A program made the translations under genes and the position numbers. From an uncultured Phocaeicola sp. (GTDB lineage: Bacteria; Bacteroidota; Bacteroidia; Bacteroidales; Bacteroidaceae), in contig CALUKX010000026.1 of assembly GCA_944321335.1 (NCBI GenBank), forward strand, positions 1-37,688: DNA of 37,688 nt, given 5' to 3'. The notes below the pieces were generated by a model. The model saw only the letters and a program-made list of their open reading frames with translations. It did no database searches and had not been told where the DNA came from. Shown here one piece after another: positions 16,022 through 24,083 of the stretch (within the stretch, counting starts at the first letter, position 1; every line of letters begins with the position of its first letter).

Positions 16022-17212
16022 TTACAGACCTAGTTTTTTTGCGATGTCTGCAGGAATGGCATCTTTGTGTACCAGAATGTTCATGGTCTTGTAAGCTGCA
16101 AAAGCTTTTGATGCATACCAGATTCCCTTGTATTTACCTTCTGTACCCCAAGAGTTCTTAATCATATAGTATTCTTTTCCGTTCTGGTCTTTTGCGATAC
16201 CGTAAATAACCATACCATGATCATCGGTAGTTTCCCAGTTGTCGAATGCTACCTGACGCATTTCCTGAGTTACTTCAATTTCCGGAAGAGGCTTGCTTGT
16301 CAGCTCTTTACGTTTGTCTTCTCTGCTCAAACCTAACCAACGCGCCTTGTCGGATCCTGTCAGCTCTGCACCTTTCTCTGCATCCGGGCATACTGCAACA
16401 CCGTCGCGTGTGAAACCTTGTTCACTTACATCGGCACCCCAAGCGAATGTGTAGCCGTTATTGATAGCATTATCCATTACAGCTATCAGTTCATCAATCG
16501 GCAGGTTGTAGGAAAGAGCGTTACGCCAGTTGTCTTGGACTTCGATGCTGAATTGCTTATAGAACGGATGATGGGTATAGGAAGTCAGCGATACATAGTC
16601 GTCCATATTTAATCCCAATACTTCATCGGCAAATGTTCTCGGAGTATATTTCTTTCCGTTGTATGTGAATTCGGTCGGACAAACTCCCAGATAGTTGTCG
16701 TAGATGGTAGTTACACCATTCTTCCAAACCGGAGAAAGTTTTTTGAATTTGCCTTTACCGATAGCCTGTACATACGCTTCGGCTACAGCATCCAGTTCAT
16801 TGTGATTAGGAAGTGAATCTCCATACATGATACCCGGCATTGCTTCCTGAGGAACCATACCATAGTTTTCATAGCAATAAACAATATCTTCGAAGCTTCC
16901 GCCCGGTGAGAAAGAAGCGTCACCATGATAACGTACATAGTTTACTGCACGGTCTTCCATTGTCTTGTGTACGACAAACATTTCAGAAAGGTCGAATTCC
17001 CCCTTGCCCAAACGCAGCAATTCCGCTTCCAGGAAACCGAGGGTAGAGAACGACCAGCAAGTGCTCGACTGGTTCTGGTCCTTGATGGAAGTAATCGGAT
17101 TTTCCTTTACGGTTGTAAACACGAATCCTTCTTCACTTTTCTTTTTCTGGCTTTTAGCATATACATTGCTAAAGCAGACGCCTAAGGCTAAAATAGCAAT
17201 AAGTTTGTTCAT
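16022..17212 (-). CDS. Exported C1-family cysteine peptidase (bleomycin hydrolase/PepC-like)
   Basis: 396 residues. The papain-type catalytic set is present: Q46 of the oxyanion hole and C52 in DQNQSSTCWSFS, His in TDDHGMVIYG (about 334) and Asn in IKNSWGTEG (about 355). The fold and length fit the bleomycin hydrolase / aminopeptidase C subfamily, which is normally cytosolic. Here a signal peptide (MNKLIAILALGVCFSNVYA) points to the periplasm. It lies 35 bases downstream of a Xaa-Pro aminopeptidase gene and is probably cotranscribed, giving a pair of peptide-trimming enzymes. Confidence 0.93.
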   Translation of the reverse strand: MNKLIAILALGVCFSNVYAKSQKKKSEEGFVFTTVKENPITSIKDQNQSSTCWSFSTLGFLEAELLRLGKGEFDLSEMFVVHKTMEDRAVNYVRYHGDASFSPGGSFEDIVYCYENYGMVPQEAMPGIMYGDSLPNHNELDAVAEAYVQAIGKGKFKKLSPVWKNGVTTIYDNYLGVCPTEFTYNGKKYTPRTFADEVLGLNMDDYVSLTSYTHHPFYKQFSIEVQDNWRNALSYNLPIDELIAVMDNAINNGYTFAWGADVSEQGFTRDGVAVCPDAEKGAELTGSDKARWLGLSREDKRKELTSKPLPEIEVTQEMRQVAFDNWETTDDHGMVIYGIAKDQNGKEYYMIKNSWGTEGKYKGIWYASKAFAAYKTMNILVHKDAIPADIAKKLGL

Positions 17213-17247
17213 TGTCTTGTTACTGTGTTAAGTTATTGTTTACTATA

Positions 17248-18639
17248 TTATTCATTCATAATCTTTTCCACTTCTTCAACGGTAATCGGAATATGCTTTT
17301 CACCGGTGAATCGCGAGCCGTTTGCCGTAATCAGAATATCGTCTTCAAGACGGATTCCTCCAAAATCCTTGAACTTTTCGATAGCATCGTAGTTTAAGAA
17401 CACGGTATGCATCTTTTCCGCTCTCCATTTGTCGATAAGGGCCGGGATAAAATAACAACCCGGTTCGTCGGTGATGACAAATCCTTCCTGCAGGCGGCGT
17501 CCCATACGTAAAGAAGCCAGACCAAACTGATCGGACGGGCGGACTTCTTCGTCGAATCCTACATAGACCTGGCCCAAGTCTTCCATGTCGTGTACATCAA
17601 TACCCATCATGTGTCCCAATCCGTGAGGTAGGAAAAGGGCGTGTGCTCCCGCAGCAACCGCTGCATCCACATCTCCTTTCATCAGTCCCAGGTCTTTCAG
17701 TCCCTGTGCCAATACCTTACAGACATCGAGATGAACCGATTTATAGGTAACACCCGGACGGGTAAGTTCCAAAGCACGGTCGTGGCAAGCCAAAACGATG
17801 TTGTAGATATCTTTCTGGCGGTTGGTAAACTTGCCTCCTACCGGAATGGTTCGTGTATGGTCGGAACAATAATTGGTTACACTTTCAGCTCCGGCGTCAG
17901 TCAACATCAGCCGGCCTGCTTCCAAAACGTGGCTGTGGTCATGGTTATGCAACGTTTCACCGTGTTGTGTCAGGATTGTGGCAAACGAAACCATATTGCC
18001 ATACGATGAGGCGATGCCATCCAGAATACCTGCAATATATTGTTCTGTTACTCCCGGCTTGCACAATCGCATCGCTGCCGTATGCATTTCATAACCGATG
18101 TTGCAGGCTTTATCGATTTCGGCTATTTCGCATGGCTCTTTAACAGAGCGTAAGGAAACCACGGCCTTTATCAACTCTACAGATGCATGTTGCTTGGTCA
18201 TGGAAGCATGGATTCCTGTCAGTTCTTCCAATAGCAACATGTTGTCGTATCTATAAGGTGGCAGGAAATGAACCTTGCGATGTTGTGAGATCGCTTTACC
18301 GATAACTTCTTTCAATTTGGCGAACGGATAGCTTTTTTCTACACCGACACGCGCTGCCAGATCTTTTACAGCCGGTTGAGGTCCCATCCAAATAATATCA
18401 TCCATCGTGACATCATCACCAAAAAAATAATCCTCGCCTGCTTCGATATCCATAATTCCAGCGTAGCCGGGATGTGCATGCCCGAAGAAGTACAGAAATG
18501 AACTGTCTTGACGGTATTTATAGGTATTGTCAGGATAATTTGCGGGGGCTTCATTGTTTCCCAAAATCAAGATGATCCCGCTGCTCACCTTCTTCCGTAG
18601 CGCTTCGCGGCGTTTACGGTATGTTAAAGAATCGAACAT
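17248..18639 (-). CDS. pepP: Xaa-Pro aminopeptidase (M24B, PepP-like)
   Basis: 463 residues; cleaves N-terminal residues before proline using two metal ions. N-terminal aminopeptidase P domain about 1-130, with GNNEAPANYPDNTYKYRQDSSF-type start; catalytic pita-bread domain about 170-445. Metal ligands appear in LTDAGAES (first Asp), CSDHTRTIPV (second Asp), HGLGHMMGIDVHD (His), ITDEPGCY (Glu) and GIRLEDDI (Glu). No signal peptide, so cytoplasmic, unlike its exported partner downstream. First gene of a two-gene peptidase operon. Confidence 0.95.
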   Translation of the reverse strand: MFDSLTYRKRREALRKKVSSGIILILGNNEAPANYPDNTYKYRQDSSFLYFFGHAHPGYAGIMDIEAGEDYFFGDDVTMDDIIWMGPQPAVKDLAARVGVEKSYPFAKLKEVIGKAISQHRKVHFLPPYRYDNMLLLEELTGIHASMTKQHASVELIKAVVSLRSVKEPCEIAEIDKACNIGYEMHTAAMRLCKPGVTEQYIAGILDGIASSYGNMVSFATILTQHGETLHNHDHSHVLEAGRLMLTDAGAESVTNYCSDHTRTIPVGGKFTNRQKDIYNIVLACHDRALELTRPGVTYKSVHLDVCKVLAQGLKDLGLMKGDVDAAVAAGAHALFLPHGLGHMMGIDVHDMEDLGQVYVGFDEEVRPSDQFGLASLRMGRRLQEGFVITDEPGCYFIPALIDKWRAEKMHTVFLNYDAIEKFKDFGGIRLEDDILITANGSRFTGEKHIPITVEEVEKIMNE

Positions 18640-18678
18640 ATTGCAACTGTTAAAGTGAAATCTTTGTTATAATAGTTG

Positions 18679-18686
18679 CAAAAGTA
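18679..18686 (-). promoter_or_regulatory. -7 element for the peptidase operon
   Basis: TACTTTTG on the minus strand, 39 bases before the pepP start. No convincing -33 TTG at 19-21 bases upstream. Confidence 0.45.
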
Positions 18687-18730
18687 GGAAATTAAATTGA
18701 ATGATGTCCTAATTATCAAGCTAAAAAATG

Positions 18731-18738
18731 TATCTTTG
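18731..18738 (+). promoter_or_regulatory. -7 element for the patatin gene
   Basis: TATCTTTG, 38 bases before the patatin start codon. The -33 region is A/T-rich without a clear TTTG. Confidence 0.45.
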
Positions 18739-18776
18739 TATATCTCGGTACATAGACTATTAATTTGTTTTGAACG

Positions 18777-19631
18777 ATGGAATTGGATTTTAGTAACATG
18801 GGATTGGTCCTTGAAGGTGGTGGTATGCGTGGCGTATTCACCTGTGGCGTACTCGACTACTTTATGGATCATCACATAGAGTTTCCGTATATAGTCGGCG
18901 TTTCGGCAGGTGCTTGCAACGGACTCTCTTATATGTCACGCCAGCGAGGTCGGGCAAAGTTTAGCAACGTGGATATGATGGACAAGTATCATTATATCGG
19001 GTTGAAGTATTTCTTTAACCAACATAGCATCCTGGACCAACGCCTTTTGTATGAACTTTTTCCCGATGAAATCCTGCCATTCGATTACAGTGCTTGTTTC
19101 AATAATCCCGCTCATTTTGAAATGGTAACTACCAACTGTGTGACGGGACGTGCCTGTTATCTGGAGGAAAGACAGGATCGCTATCGTTTGATTGCTATAG
19201 CCAAGGCTTCAAGCAGTTTACCTTATGTTTGTCCGATAACTTATGTAGATGGCCGTCCGATGTTGGATGGAGGAATAGTGGATTCCATTCCGGTAGAGCG
19301 GGCCATTGAAAAGGGATATAAAAAGAATGTGGTAGTTCTGACCCGAAACAGAGGATATCGTAAGAATGAGAAAGATATCCGAGTTCCACGTTTCATTTAT
19401 CGCCGCTATCCGCGACTGCGATTGGTGTTAAGTCGTCGTTGTCAAGTTTACAACCAGCAATTGGAAATGATCGAGAAAATGGAGGATGCCGGTGACGTTA
19501 TTATAATCCGTCCCGAAAAGCCGGTTGTAGTTAACCGTATAGAAAAGGATGTCAAGAAACTGGAAGCTCTTTACAATGAAGGGTATGTATGTGCCGGACA
19601 AGTGATGAGCCGATATCTGAATCTGGAATAA
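18777..19631 (+). CDS. Patatin-like phospholipase
   Basis: 284 residues. The patatin signature is complete: glycine-rich oxyanion loop EGGGMRGVF (13-21), nucleophile S43 in GVSAG (41-45), and the Asp of the dyad in LDGGI (D164). This suggests a lipid acyl hydrolase of the YjjU type. No signal peptide is present, so a cytoplasmic or membrane-surface location is likely. It is a single-gene unit with a divergent promoter shared with pepP, and ends at a bidirectional terminator facing rny. The lipid substrate cannot be read from sequence. Confidence 0.94.
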   Translation: MELDFSNMGLVLEGGGMRGVFTCGVLDYFMDHHIEFPYIVGVSAGACNGLSYMSRQRGRAKFSNVDMMDKYHYIGLKYFFNQHSILDQRLLYELFPDEILPFDYSACFNNPAHFEMVTTNCVTGRACYLEERQDRYRLIAIAKASSSLPYVCPITYVDGRPMLDGGIVDSIPVERAIEKGYKKNVVVLTRNRGYRKNEKDIRVPRFIYRRYPRLRLVLSRRCQVYNQQLEMIEKMEDAGDVIIIRPEKPVVVNRIEKDVKKLEALYNEGYVCAGQVMSRYLNLE

Positions 19632-19643
19632 ATATTGAGAATA

Positions 19644-19686
19644 AAGAATGGCGGAGAAATTGTTTGGACAATTCTCCGCCATTCTT
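19644..19686. terminator. Bidirectional terminator between patatin gene and rny
   Basis: A 19-base stem (aagaatggcggagaa(a)ttgt with acaattctccgccattctt, one bulged A) and a tetraloop-size apex. It lies 12 bases after the patatin stop and 16 bases from the end of rny. Long and GC-rich in the centre. Confidence 0.85.
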
Positions 19687-19702
19687 GTGTGCTTTGGTAT
19701 AC

Positions 19703-21238
19703 TTATTTAGCAAAGCTGACTGCTCGGGTTTCACGGATAACTGTGATCTTAACCTGACCCGGATAAGTCATTTCATCCTGAATCTTCTTCGCAATTTCAG
19801 TTGACAAGCTTTCTGTCTGCTTGTCATCAATCTTGTCGGCACCTACAATGACACGCAATTCACGACCTGCTTGAATTGCATAAGTCTTGGTTACACCAGG
19901 ATAAGACATCGCCAATTGTTCGAGATCGTTCAGACGCTTGATGTAAGCTTCAACGATTTCACGGCGGGCGCCTGGGCGAGCACCTGAGATGGCATCGCAG
20001 ACCTGTACGATCGGAGCAAGCAGACTGGTCATTTCAACTTCATCATGGTGGGCACCGATAGCGTTGCAGATATCTGCTTTTTCCTTGTATTTTTCAGCCA
20101 GTTTCATACCCAACAATGCGTGAGGCAATTCCGGCTCTTCATCAGGTACCTTACCGATATCGTGCAATAATCCGGCACGTTTTGCCTTTTTGGGGTTCAA
20201 TCCCAATTCTGATGCCATTACTGCACACAGATTGGCTGTTTCACGTGCATGCTGTAACAGATTCTGGCCATATGATGAACGGTATTTCATCTTACCGATG
20301 ATACGGATCAGTTCCGGATGCAGACCGTGGATACCCAAGTCGATGGTAGTACGCTTACCGGTTTCGATAATTTCATCTTCTACCTGTTTGCGGACTTTTG
20401 CAACCACTTCTTCAATACGTGCCGGGTGGATACGTCCGTCGGTTACCAACTGATGTAAAGCCAGACGGGCAATTTCACGGCGAACAGGGTCGAATGCTGA
20501 AAGCACGATTGCTTCAGGAGTGTCGTCGACAACAATTTCTACACCGGTTGCAGCCTCCAATGCACGGATGTTACGTCCTTCGCGTCCGATGATACGTCCT
20601 TTGATTTCATCCGATTCGATATGGAATACAGTTACCGAGTTCTCGATTGCTGTTTCGGTAGCCACACGTTGGATAGACTGGATTACAATTCGTTTCGCTT
20701 CGCGGTTGGCTGTCAGTTTCGCATCGTCCATAATATCATTGATGTACGACTGAGCCTGAGTTTTGGCCTCTTCTTTCAATGATTCGACCAGGCGTTCTTT
20801 AGCTTCTTCTGCAGAAAGGCCTGACAAAGCTTCCAACTTTTCACGTTCCTGTGACTGAAGGACATCCAATTCTTCTTTCTTTTTCTCAATAATGACAAGC
20901 TGTGCATCGAGGTTCTCCTTGATCGCCTCGTTTTCGTTACGTTTGCGCTGTAATTCCTCGTTCTTTTGGTTCAAGACCATTTCACGCTGCTTGAGCTTGT
21001 TTTCGGCCTGCTGGATCTTTTGGTTACGGATAGCAACTTCCTTTTCCAGGTCCGCCTTTTTGTTCAGGAACTTCTCCTTGACTTCGAGCAGTTTGTTCTT
21101 CTTGATGACTTCTGCTTCAGTTTCGGCCTCCTTTATAATTTTATCATATTTTGTTTTCAAGCCATACTTGAAAAAGCAATATGAAAGTGCCCCCCCTACA
21201 AGAAAGGCAACAACCACCAATATTACTGTTGTCAACAT
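19703..21238 (-). CDS. rny: Ribonuclease Y
   Basis: A membrane-anchored endoribonuclease that starts mRNA decay. 511 residues: N-terminal membrane helix (about 3-24), a long charged coiled coil (about 30-165), a KH domain with [12 protein letters not shown] (214-225), and an HD domain with LLHDIGK (H359-D360). Length and order are typical. It follows zapA on the same strand, separated by a 108-base structured stretch, and ends at a bidirectional hairpin. The coiled coil and anchor suggest it works at the inner membrane. Confidence 0.97.
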   Translation of the reverse strand: MLTTVILVVVAFLVGGALSYCFFKYGLKTKYDKIIKEAETEAEVIKKNKLLEVKEKFLNKKADLEKEVAIRNQKIQQAENKLKQREMVLNQKNEELQRKRNENEAIKENLDAQLVIIEKKKEELDVLQSQEREKLEALSGLSAEEAKERLVESLKEEAKTQAQSYINDIMDDAKLTANREAKRIVIQSIQRVATETAIENSVTVFHIESDEIKGRIIGREGRNIRALEAATGVEIVVDDTPEAIVLSAFDPVRREIARLALHQLVTDGRIHPARIEEVVAKVRKQVEDEIIETGKRTTIDLGIHGLHPELIRIIGKMKYRSSYGQNLLQHARETANLCAVMASELGLNPKKAKRAGLLHDIGKVPDEEPELPHALLGMKLAEKYKEKADICNAIGAHHDEVEMTSLLAPIVQVCDAISGARPGARREIVEAYIKRLNDLEQLAMSYPGVTKTYAIQAGRELRVIVGADKIDDKQTESLSTEIAKKIQDEMTYPGQVKITVIRETRAVSFAK

Positions 21239-21264
21239 TACAATTTAATTTAAAATATATAATA

Positions 21265-21325
21265 AAAAGGCGCACAAACCATCTGTTGGGCATATAACCC
21301 ACCATCAAGCCTGTGCGCAAATTCG
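21265..21325 (-). ncRNA. Structured RNA between zapA and rny, possible 6S-like RNA or terminator
   Basis: On the minus strand gcgcaca (21318-21312) pairs with tgtgcgc (21276-21270), enclosing a 35-base region with an inner tggg/ccca hairpin and unpaired flanks, then CTTTTTATT. Read simply, it is an intrinsic terminator with an unusually large, branched loop. The closed stem, asymmetric bubble and apical hairpin are also the general form of 6S RNA, and in proteobacteria ssrS lies next to zapA. I cannot test the match to the 6S-Flavo family, so the 6S reading is a hypothesis. Confidence 0.4.
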
Positions 21326-21346
21326 TTCTGATACGTACTAAACTTC

Positions 21347-21652
21347 TTATTCGTTTCCGTTTTTTTCAACGATATAGCTGTCCAAATCATCGGAAAGTTC
21401 TTTCAGCTTCTCCAGATAAGGCTGTGTATCGTTCTTATCTTTTATGGACATATTCTCAAAAGCGAGTTCCAATGCTACCATAGTCAGGTATTTTGCATCG
21501 CTGAACTCCGGGAAAGTCCTTCGGTATTTGTTTAGTTTATCGTTAATCTGTTTGGCAGCGTCACGATACAGCTGCTCTTCATCTCTTCGGATATTGAGCG
21601 GATATCGTTCGTTGTTAATCAGCAGATTTATTCTCAGCTTGTCGTTTTCCAT
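21347..21652 (-). CDS. zapA: Cell division protein ZapA
   Basis: 101 residues. Small protein that binds FtsZ and promotes Z-ring assembly. It has the ZapA layout: N-terminal strand pair (KLRINLLINNERYPLNI), a helix with EEQLYRDAAKQINDKLNKY, the middle DAKYLTMVALELAFENM segment, and a C-terminal helix. It follows a small coiled-coil gene by 19 bases and precedes rny, the order expected in Bacteroidetes. Confidence 0.9.
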   Translation of the reverse strand: MENDKLRINLLINNERYPLNIRRDEEQLYRDAAKQINDKLNKYRRTFPEFSDAKYLTMVALELAFENMSIKDKNDTQPYLEKLKELSDDLDSYIVEKNGNE

Positions 21653-21671
21653 GATTCGTTTACCGTTTTAA

Positions 21672-21965
21672 TCATTCATTCAGCAAAGCGATACATTTGT
21701 CGACCTCACGCACAAGTCTCGCCAATCGTTGTTTGGTATCCCGAAGTTCATTGTCGTTGATACTGATTATGCGAGCGGCTTTCAAATTGGCATAATTGGC
21801 TTCCAGTTCTTTACGGCTATATTCTAGAGAAGTTATTTTTTCTTCTTTTTCTGAAAGAAGTTGTTTCAAAGAGGCATTTTCCTTTTTCAATTCTTCGTAA
21901 AGGAACATAAAATGTCTCAATTTTCCTTCAAAAGTGCTTAATAGCTTTTTGTCTTCTTCCGTCAT
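21672..21965 (-). CDS. Small coiled-coil protein upstream of zapA
   Basis: 97 residues from the ATG at 21965 (MTEEDKKLLSTFEGKL); the longer reading from 22013 adds a hydrophobic, cysteine-bearing segment that covers the promoter. Residues 10-60 are a strong heptad coiled coil (LYEELKKENASLKQLLSEKE), and the C-terminal helix ends RLVREVDKCIALL. I cannot name the family; the position directly before zapA and the coiled-coil form suggest a divisome partner, functionally like ZapB, but this is inference. Confidence 0.82.
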   Translation of the reverse strand: MTEEDKKLLSTFEGKLRHFMFLYEELKKENASLKQLLSEKEEKITSLEYSRKELEANYANLKAARIISINDNELRDTKQRLARLVREVDKCIALLNE

Positions 21966-21984
21966 TTTATACCAAAATTGTACA

Positions 21985-22014
21985 CAAATATAGTAGATTG
22001 GACAGAAACACAAA
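21985..22014 (-). promoter_or_regulatory. Promoter of the zapA-rny unit
   Basis: Minus strand TTTG at 22014-22011, 18-base spacer, TATATTTG at 21992-21985. The predicted start site is just before the ATG at 21965, giving a very short leader. Confidence 0.65.
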
Positions 22015-22082
22015 AATATTTGGCGTATATTTTCAAAAAAACTATAATTTGAATTGATTTTTTAGCCTTTCAGGGGTGGGTT

Positions 22083-22112
22083 TTTGATTTTGAGGATTTA
22101 TTTTTATTTTTG
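22083..22112 (+). promoter_or_regulatory. Promoter of queD-queE
   Basis: TTTG at 22083-22086, 18-base spacer, TATTTTTG at 22105-22112. No preQ1 aptamer is recognisable in the leader of about 50 bases. Confidence 0.6.
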
Positions 22113-22167
22113 TAGGGCACTGAGGTGACATTAAGTGCAAATTCATTCATTTAATTTTTTTCGATTT

Positions 22168-22500
22168 ATGTATACAGTTATCAAACGTATGGAAGTTTCG
22201 GCTTCGCATAAACTGAGCCTCTCTTATCCGAGCAAATGTGAGAGTTTGCATGGTCACAATTGGATTGTTACTGTTTATTGCCGTTCAAAGGACCTTAATC
22301 CCGATGGAATGGTTGTCGATTTTACTCATATCAAGGAGGTGGTGATGGGTAAGTTGGATCACAAGAATCTGAATGATGTCATTCCGTGTAATCCTACAGC
22401 AGAAAATATAGCCCAATGGATTTGTGATCAGATTCCTCATTGCTTCAAGGTTGAGGTTCAGGAATCGTCAGGAAATACGGTGATTTATGAGAAAGATTAA
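22168..22500 (+). CDS. queD: 6-carboxytetrahydropterin synthase QueD
   Basis: 110 residues from the ATG at 22168 (MYTVIKRMEVSASH). Converts dihydroneopterin triphosphate to 6-carboxytetrahydropterin in the queuosine (7-deazaguanine) pathway. Zinc ligands H14 (SASHKL), H28 and H30 (LHGHNW) and the catalytic cysteine C24 (PSKCESLHGH) are present, and the C-terminal Glu motif EVQESSGN is intact. The earlier in-frame ATG at 22135 adds 11 residues with no family support. The gene overlaps queE by 14 bases. Confidence 0.93.
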   Translation: MYTVIKRMEVSASHKLSLSYPSKCESLHGHNWIVTVYCRSKDLNPDGMVVDFTHIKEVVMGKLDHKNLNDVIPCNPTAENIAQWICDQIPHCFKVEVQESSGNTVIYEKD

Positions 22501-23032
22501 TGAGATATTTTACAGTCTGCAAGGTGAAGGTTATCATACAGGAACACCGGCAGTTTTTGTACGTTTTTCCGGATGTAACCTGAAGTGTGGGTTTTGTGAT
22601 ACCCGCCATGAGGACGGGATACCGATGACGGATGAAAAAATAGTAGATGAGGTGAATAAATATCCTTGCCGTATGGTGATTCTTACCGGTGGTGAACCTG
22701 GATTATGGATTGACAGGGCTTTGGTTGACACCCTTCATCATGCCGGAAAGTACGTTTGTGTTGAAACTAATGGTACGTGTGTGTTACCGGATAATTTGGA
22801 TTGGGTAACCTGTTCGCCCAAGCAGGGAACAGTACTGAAAGTGCAACGGATGGATGAAGTGAAGGTGGTGTATTTGGGGCAAGATGTTTCTGCATACCTG
22901 AATCTTCCGGCTAAGCATTTCTTTCTTCAACCGTGCTCGTGTAGAAATACGGATGAAGTCATCGGTTATATCAAACGGAATCCACAGTGGCGGTTGAGCT
23001 TGCAGACACACAAGTTGGTTAATATCCCTTGA
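22487..23032 (+). CDS. queE: 7-carboxy-7-deazaguanine synthase QueE
   Basis: 181 residues. A radical SAM enzyme that contracts the pterin ring of the QueD product to 7-carboxy-7-deazaguanine on the route to preQ0 and queuosine. The iron-sulfur site is the CxxxCxxC motif with C30, C34 and C37 (FSGCNLKCGFCDT), and GGEPGLW is the SAM-binding segment. The start overlaps queD by 14 bases, so translation is probably coupled. QueC and QueF are not in this window. Confidence 0.95.
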   Translation: MRKINEIFYSLQGEGYHTGTPAVFVRFSGCNLKCGFCDTRHEDGIPMTDEKIVDEVNKYPCRMVILTGGEPGLWIDRALVDTLHHAGKYVCVETNGTCVLPDNLDWVTCSPKQGTVLKVQRMDEVKVVYLGQDVSAYLNLPAKHFFLQPCSCRNTDEVIGYIKRNPQWRLSLQTHKLVNIP

Positions 23033-23247
23033 TCCGTTCGGCTGATTAAAAATGCAGATATTTATCCTTCACATCTTTAACATAAGGGAAAGAATTATCA
23101 GAATGGCTAGTCCTAAATGATGGTGTCGCTAAAACGAGACTATGTTTTTAGGGTTTTGGTTTAGGTAATCTTTTAATTATTAGTTTGTTTGCTGTCCCCA
23201 AAATCAGTAAATGTTAGTTTGCTGCAATAGAATGTTAATCGTAGCTT
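23033..23247. other. Intergenic stretch between queE and the hicAB promoter
   Basis: About 215 bases, A/T-rich, no ORF with gene-like features and no clear terminator after queE. Confidence 0.5.
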
Positions 23248-23291
23248 TTTTACTATTATTACTCAGTTTTTATTTGCTGATAATAGTAAAA
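23248..23291. repeat. Inverted repeat over the hicAB promoter, candidate operator
   Basis: Perfect 12-base arms ttttactattat (23248-23259) and ataatagtaaaa (23280-23291) separated by 20 bases, so centres are 32 bases, about three helical turns, apart. The right arm lies between the -33 and -7 elements, and a partial third copy (attactat) follows at 23291-23298. HicB antitoxins with a helix-turn-helix commonly repress their own promoter, so this is a plausible binding site. Confidence 0.65.
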
Positions 23292-23303
23292 TTACTATCT
23301 TTG
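23273..23303 (+). promoter_or_regulatory. hicAB promoter
   Basis: TTTG at 23273-23276, 19-base spacer, TATCTTTG at 23296-23303, then the hicA ATG 26 bases later. An excellent match to the Bacteroides consensus. Confidence 0.75.
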
Positions 23304-23328
23304 CAGTGTTGAATTAAAACAGTGTTCT

Positions 23329-23526
23329 ATGAAAGTAGTGAAAGTTTCGGCAATTCTCCAGAAATTGCGTCATGATGGTTGGATTCTTGTAAATCAAGAA
23401 GGCAGCCATCGTCAATTCAAGCATCCGACGAAAAAAGGAAAAGTAACCGTTAACGGTCATCCCAATGATGATGTCTGGGGATTTTTGCTAAAGAGCATTG
23501 AAAATCAGTCGGGGTTGAAATTTTAA
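23329..23526 (+). CDS. hicA: HicA-family mRNA interferase toxin
   Basis: 65 residues, the usual HicA size. The double-stranded-RNA-binding-like fold has the catalytic His in the motif GSHRQFKHP (H27), preceded by LRHDGWILV and followed by a KVTVNGHP strand. HicA toxins cleave mRNA and arrest growth until neutralised by HicB. It is first in a two-gene cassette with its own operator-bearing promoter. The 86-base gap to hicB contains a hairpin, which is longer than in most hicAB pairs. Confidence 0.93.
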   Translation: MKVVKVSAILQKLRHDGWILVNQEGSHRQFKHPTKKGKVTVNGHPNDDVWGFLLKSIENQSGLKF

Positions 23527-23563
23527 CCCCGGCTTTGCTCGGACTTTGATTTTAATTCAGCAT

Positions 23564-23584
23564 AAGCGGTCTTTTTGACCGCTT
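23564..23584 (+). other. Hairpin between hicA and hicB
   Basis: A perfect 8-base stem aagcggtc/gaccgctt with loop ttttt, followed by TTGTAC, so there is no real T-run. It may be a processing site, a stability element or a weak terminator that sets the toxin to antitoxin ratio. Confidence 0.7.
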
Positions 23585-23612
23585 TGTACAGAACCTTCAA
23601 AAATTAATATAT

Positions 23613-24020
23613 ATGGATAAAGTTGTTATTGAAACCGCACGCACTGAAAAGGGTTACAGTGGCGCATGTGAATTATTACCAGGATGGGTTGTTGCGTGTA
23701 CGGGTGATTTTGAATCCTTTAAAAAAGAAGTGGTGGATAGCATCCGTTTCTATGTAGATTGTGCGAAAAAGGATGGTGATGAATATCCTTCTGTTTTTGA
23801 CGGTGAATACGAACTCATCTATAAATTCGATGTTCAGAGTTTGTTGCTTTATTACCAGGGTATATTCTCATTCTCTGCATTGCAGACTATAACCGGTATC
23901 AACCAGAAGCAACTGGCACATTACGCAGCCGGTAGAAGCAAGCCGCGTCCGCAACAGGCTGAGAAGATTGCGAATGGTCTTCATGCTTTGGCTAAGGATT
24001 TAATGTCGGTCACTGTTTAA
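23613..24020 (+). CDS. hicB: HicB-family antitoxin with HTH
   Basis: 135 residues. The N-terminal HicB fold (about 1-60) binds and blocks HicA; it includes EKGYSGACELLPGWVV and the helix ESFKKEVVDSIRFYVDCAKKDG. The C-terminus (about 80-130) is a helix-turn-helix (FSALQTITGINQKQLAHYAAGRSKPRP), which would bind the inverted repeat at the promoter and repress the cassette. It ends at a strong terminator. Confidence 0.92.
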   Translation: MDKVVIETARTEKGYSGACELLPGWVVACTGDFESFKKEVVDSIRFYVDCAKKDGDEYPSVFDGEYELIYKFDVQSLLLYYQGIFSFSALQTITGINQKQLAHYAAGRSKPRPQQAEKIANGLHALAKDLMSVTV

Positions 24021-24050
24021 TTCAACACTTTACTTTGACCAAGTAATATG

Positions 24051-24083
24051 GGCTGCCTCAAAAGAGGTAGCCTTTTGTTTTTT
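24051..24083 (+). terminator. Intrinsic terminator of hicAB
   Basis: Stem ggctgcct/aggtagcc (one G-T) with a 6-base loop, followed by TTTTGTTTTTT. It lies 30 bases after the hicB stop. Confidence 0.9.

Noticed and set aside
22014-22167. preQ1 riboswitch before queD
   Set aside because: No preQ1-I or preQ1-II aptamer pattern is recognisable; only a promoter and a short leader.
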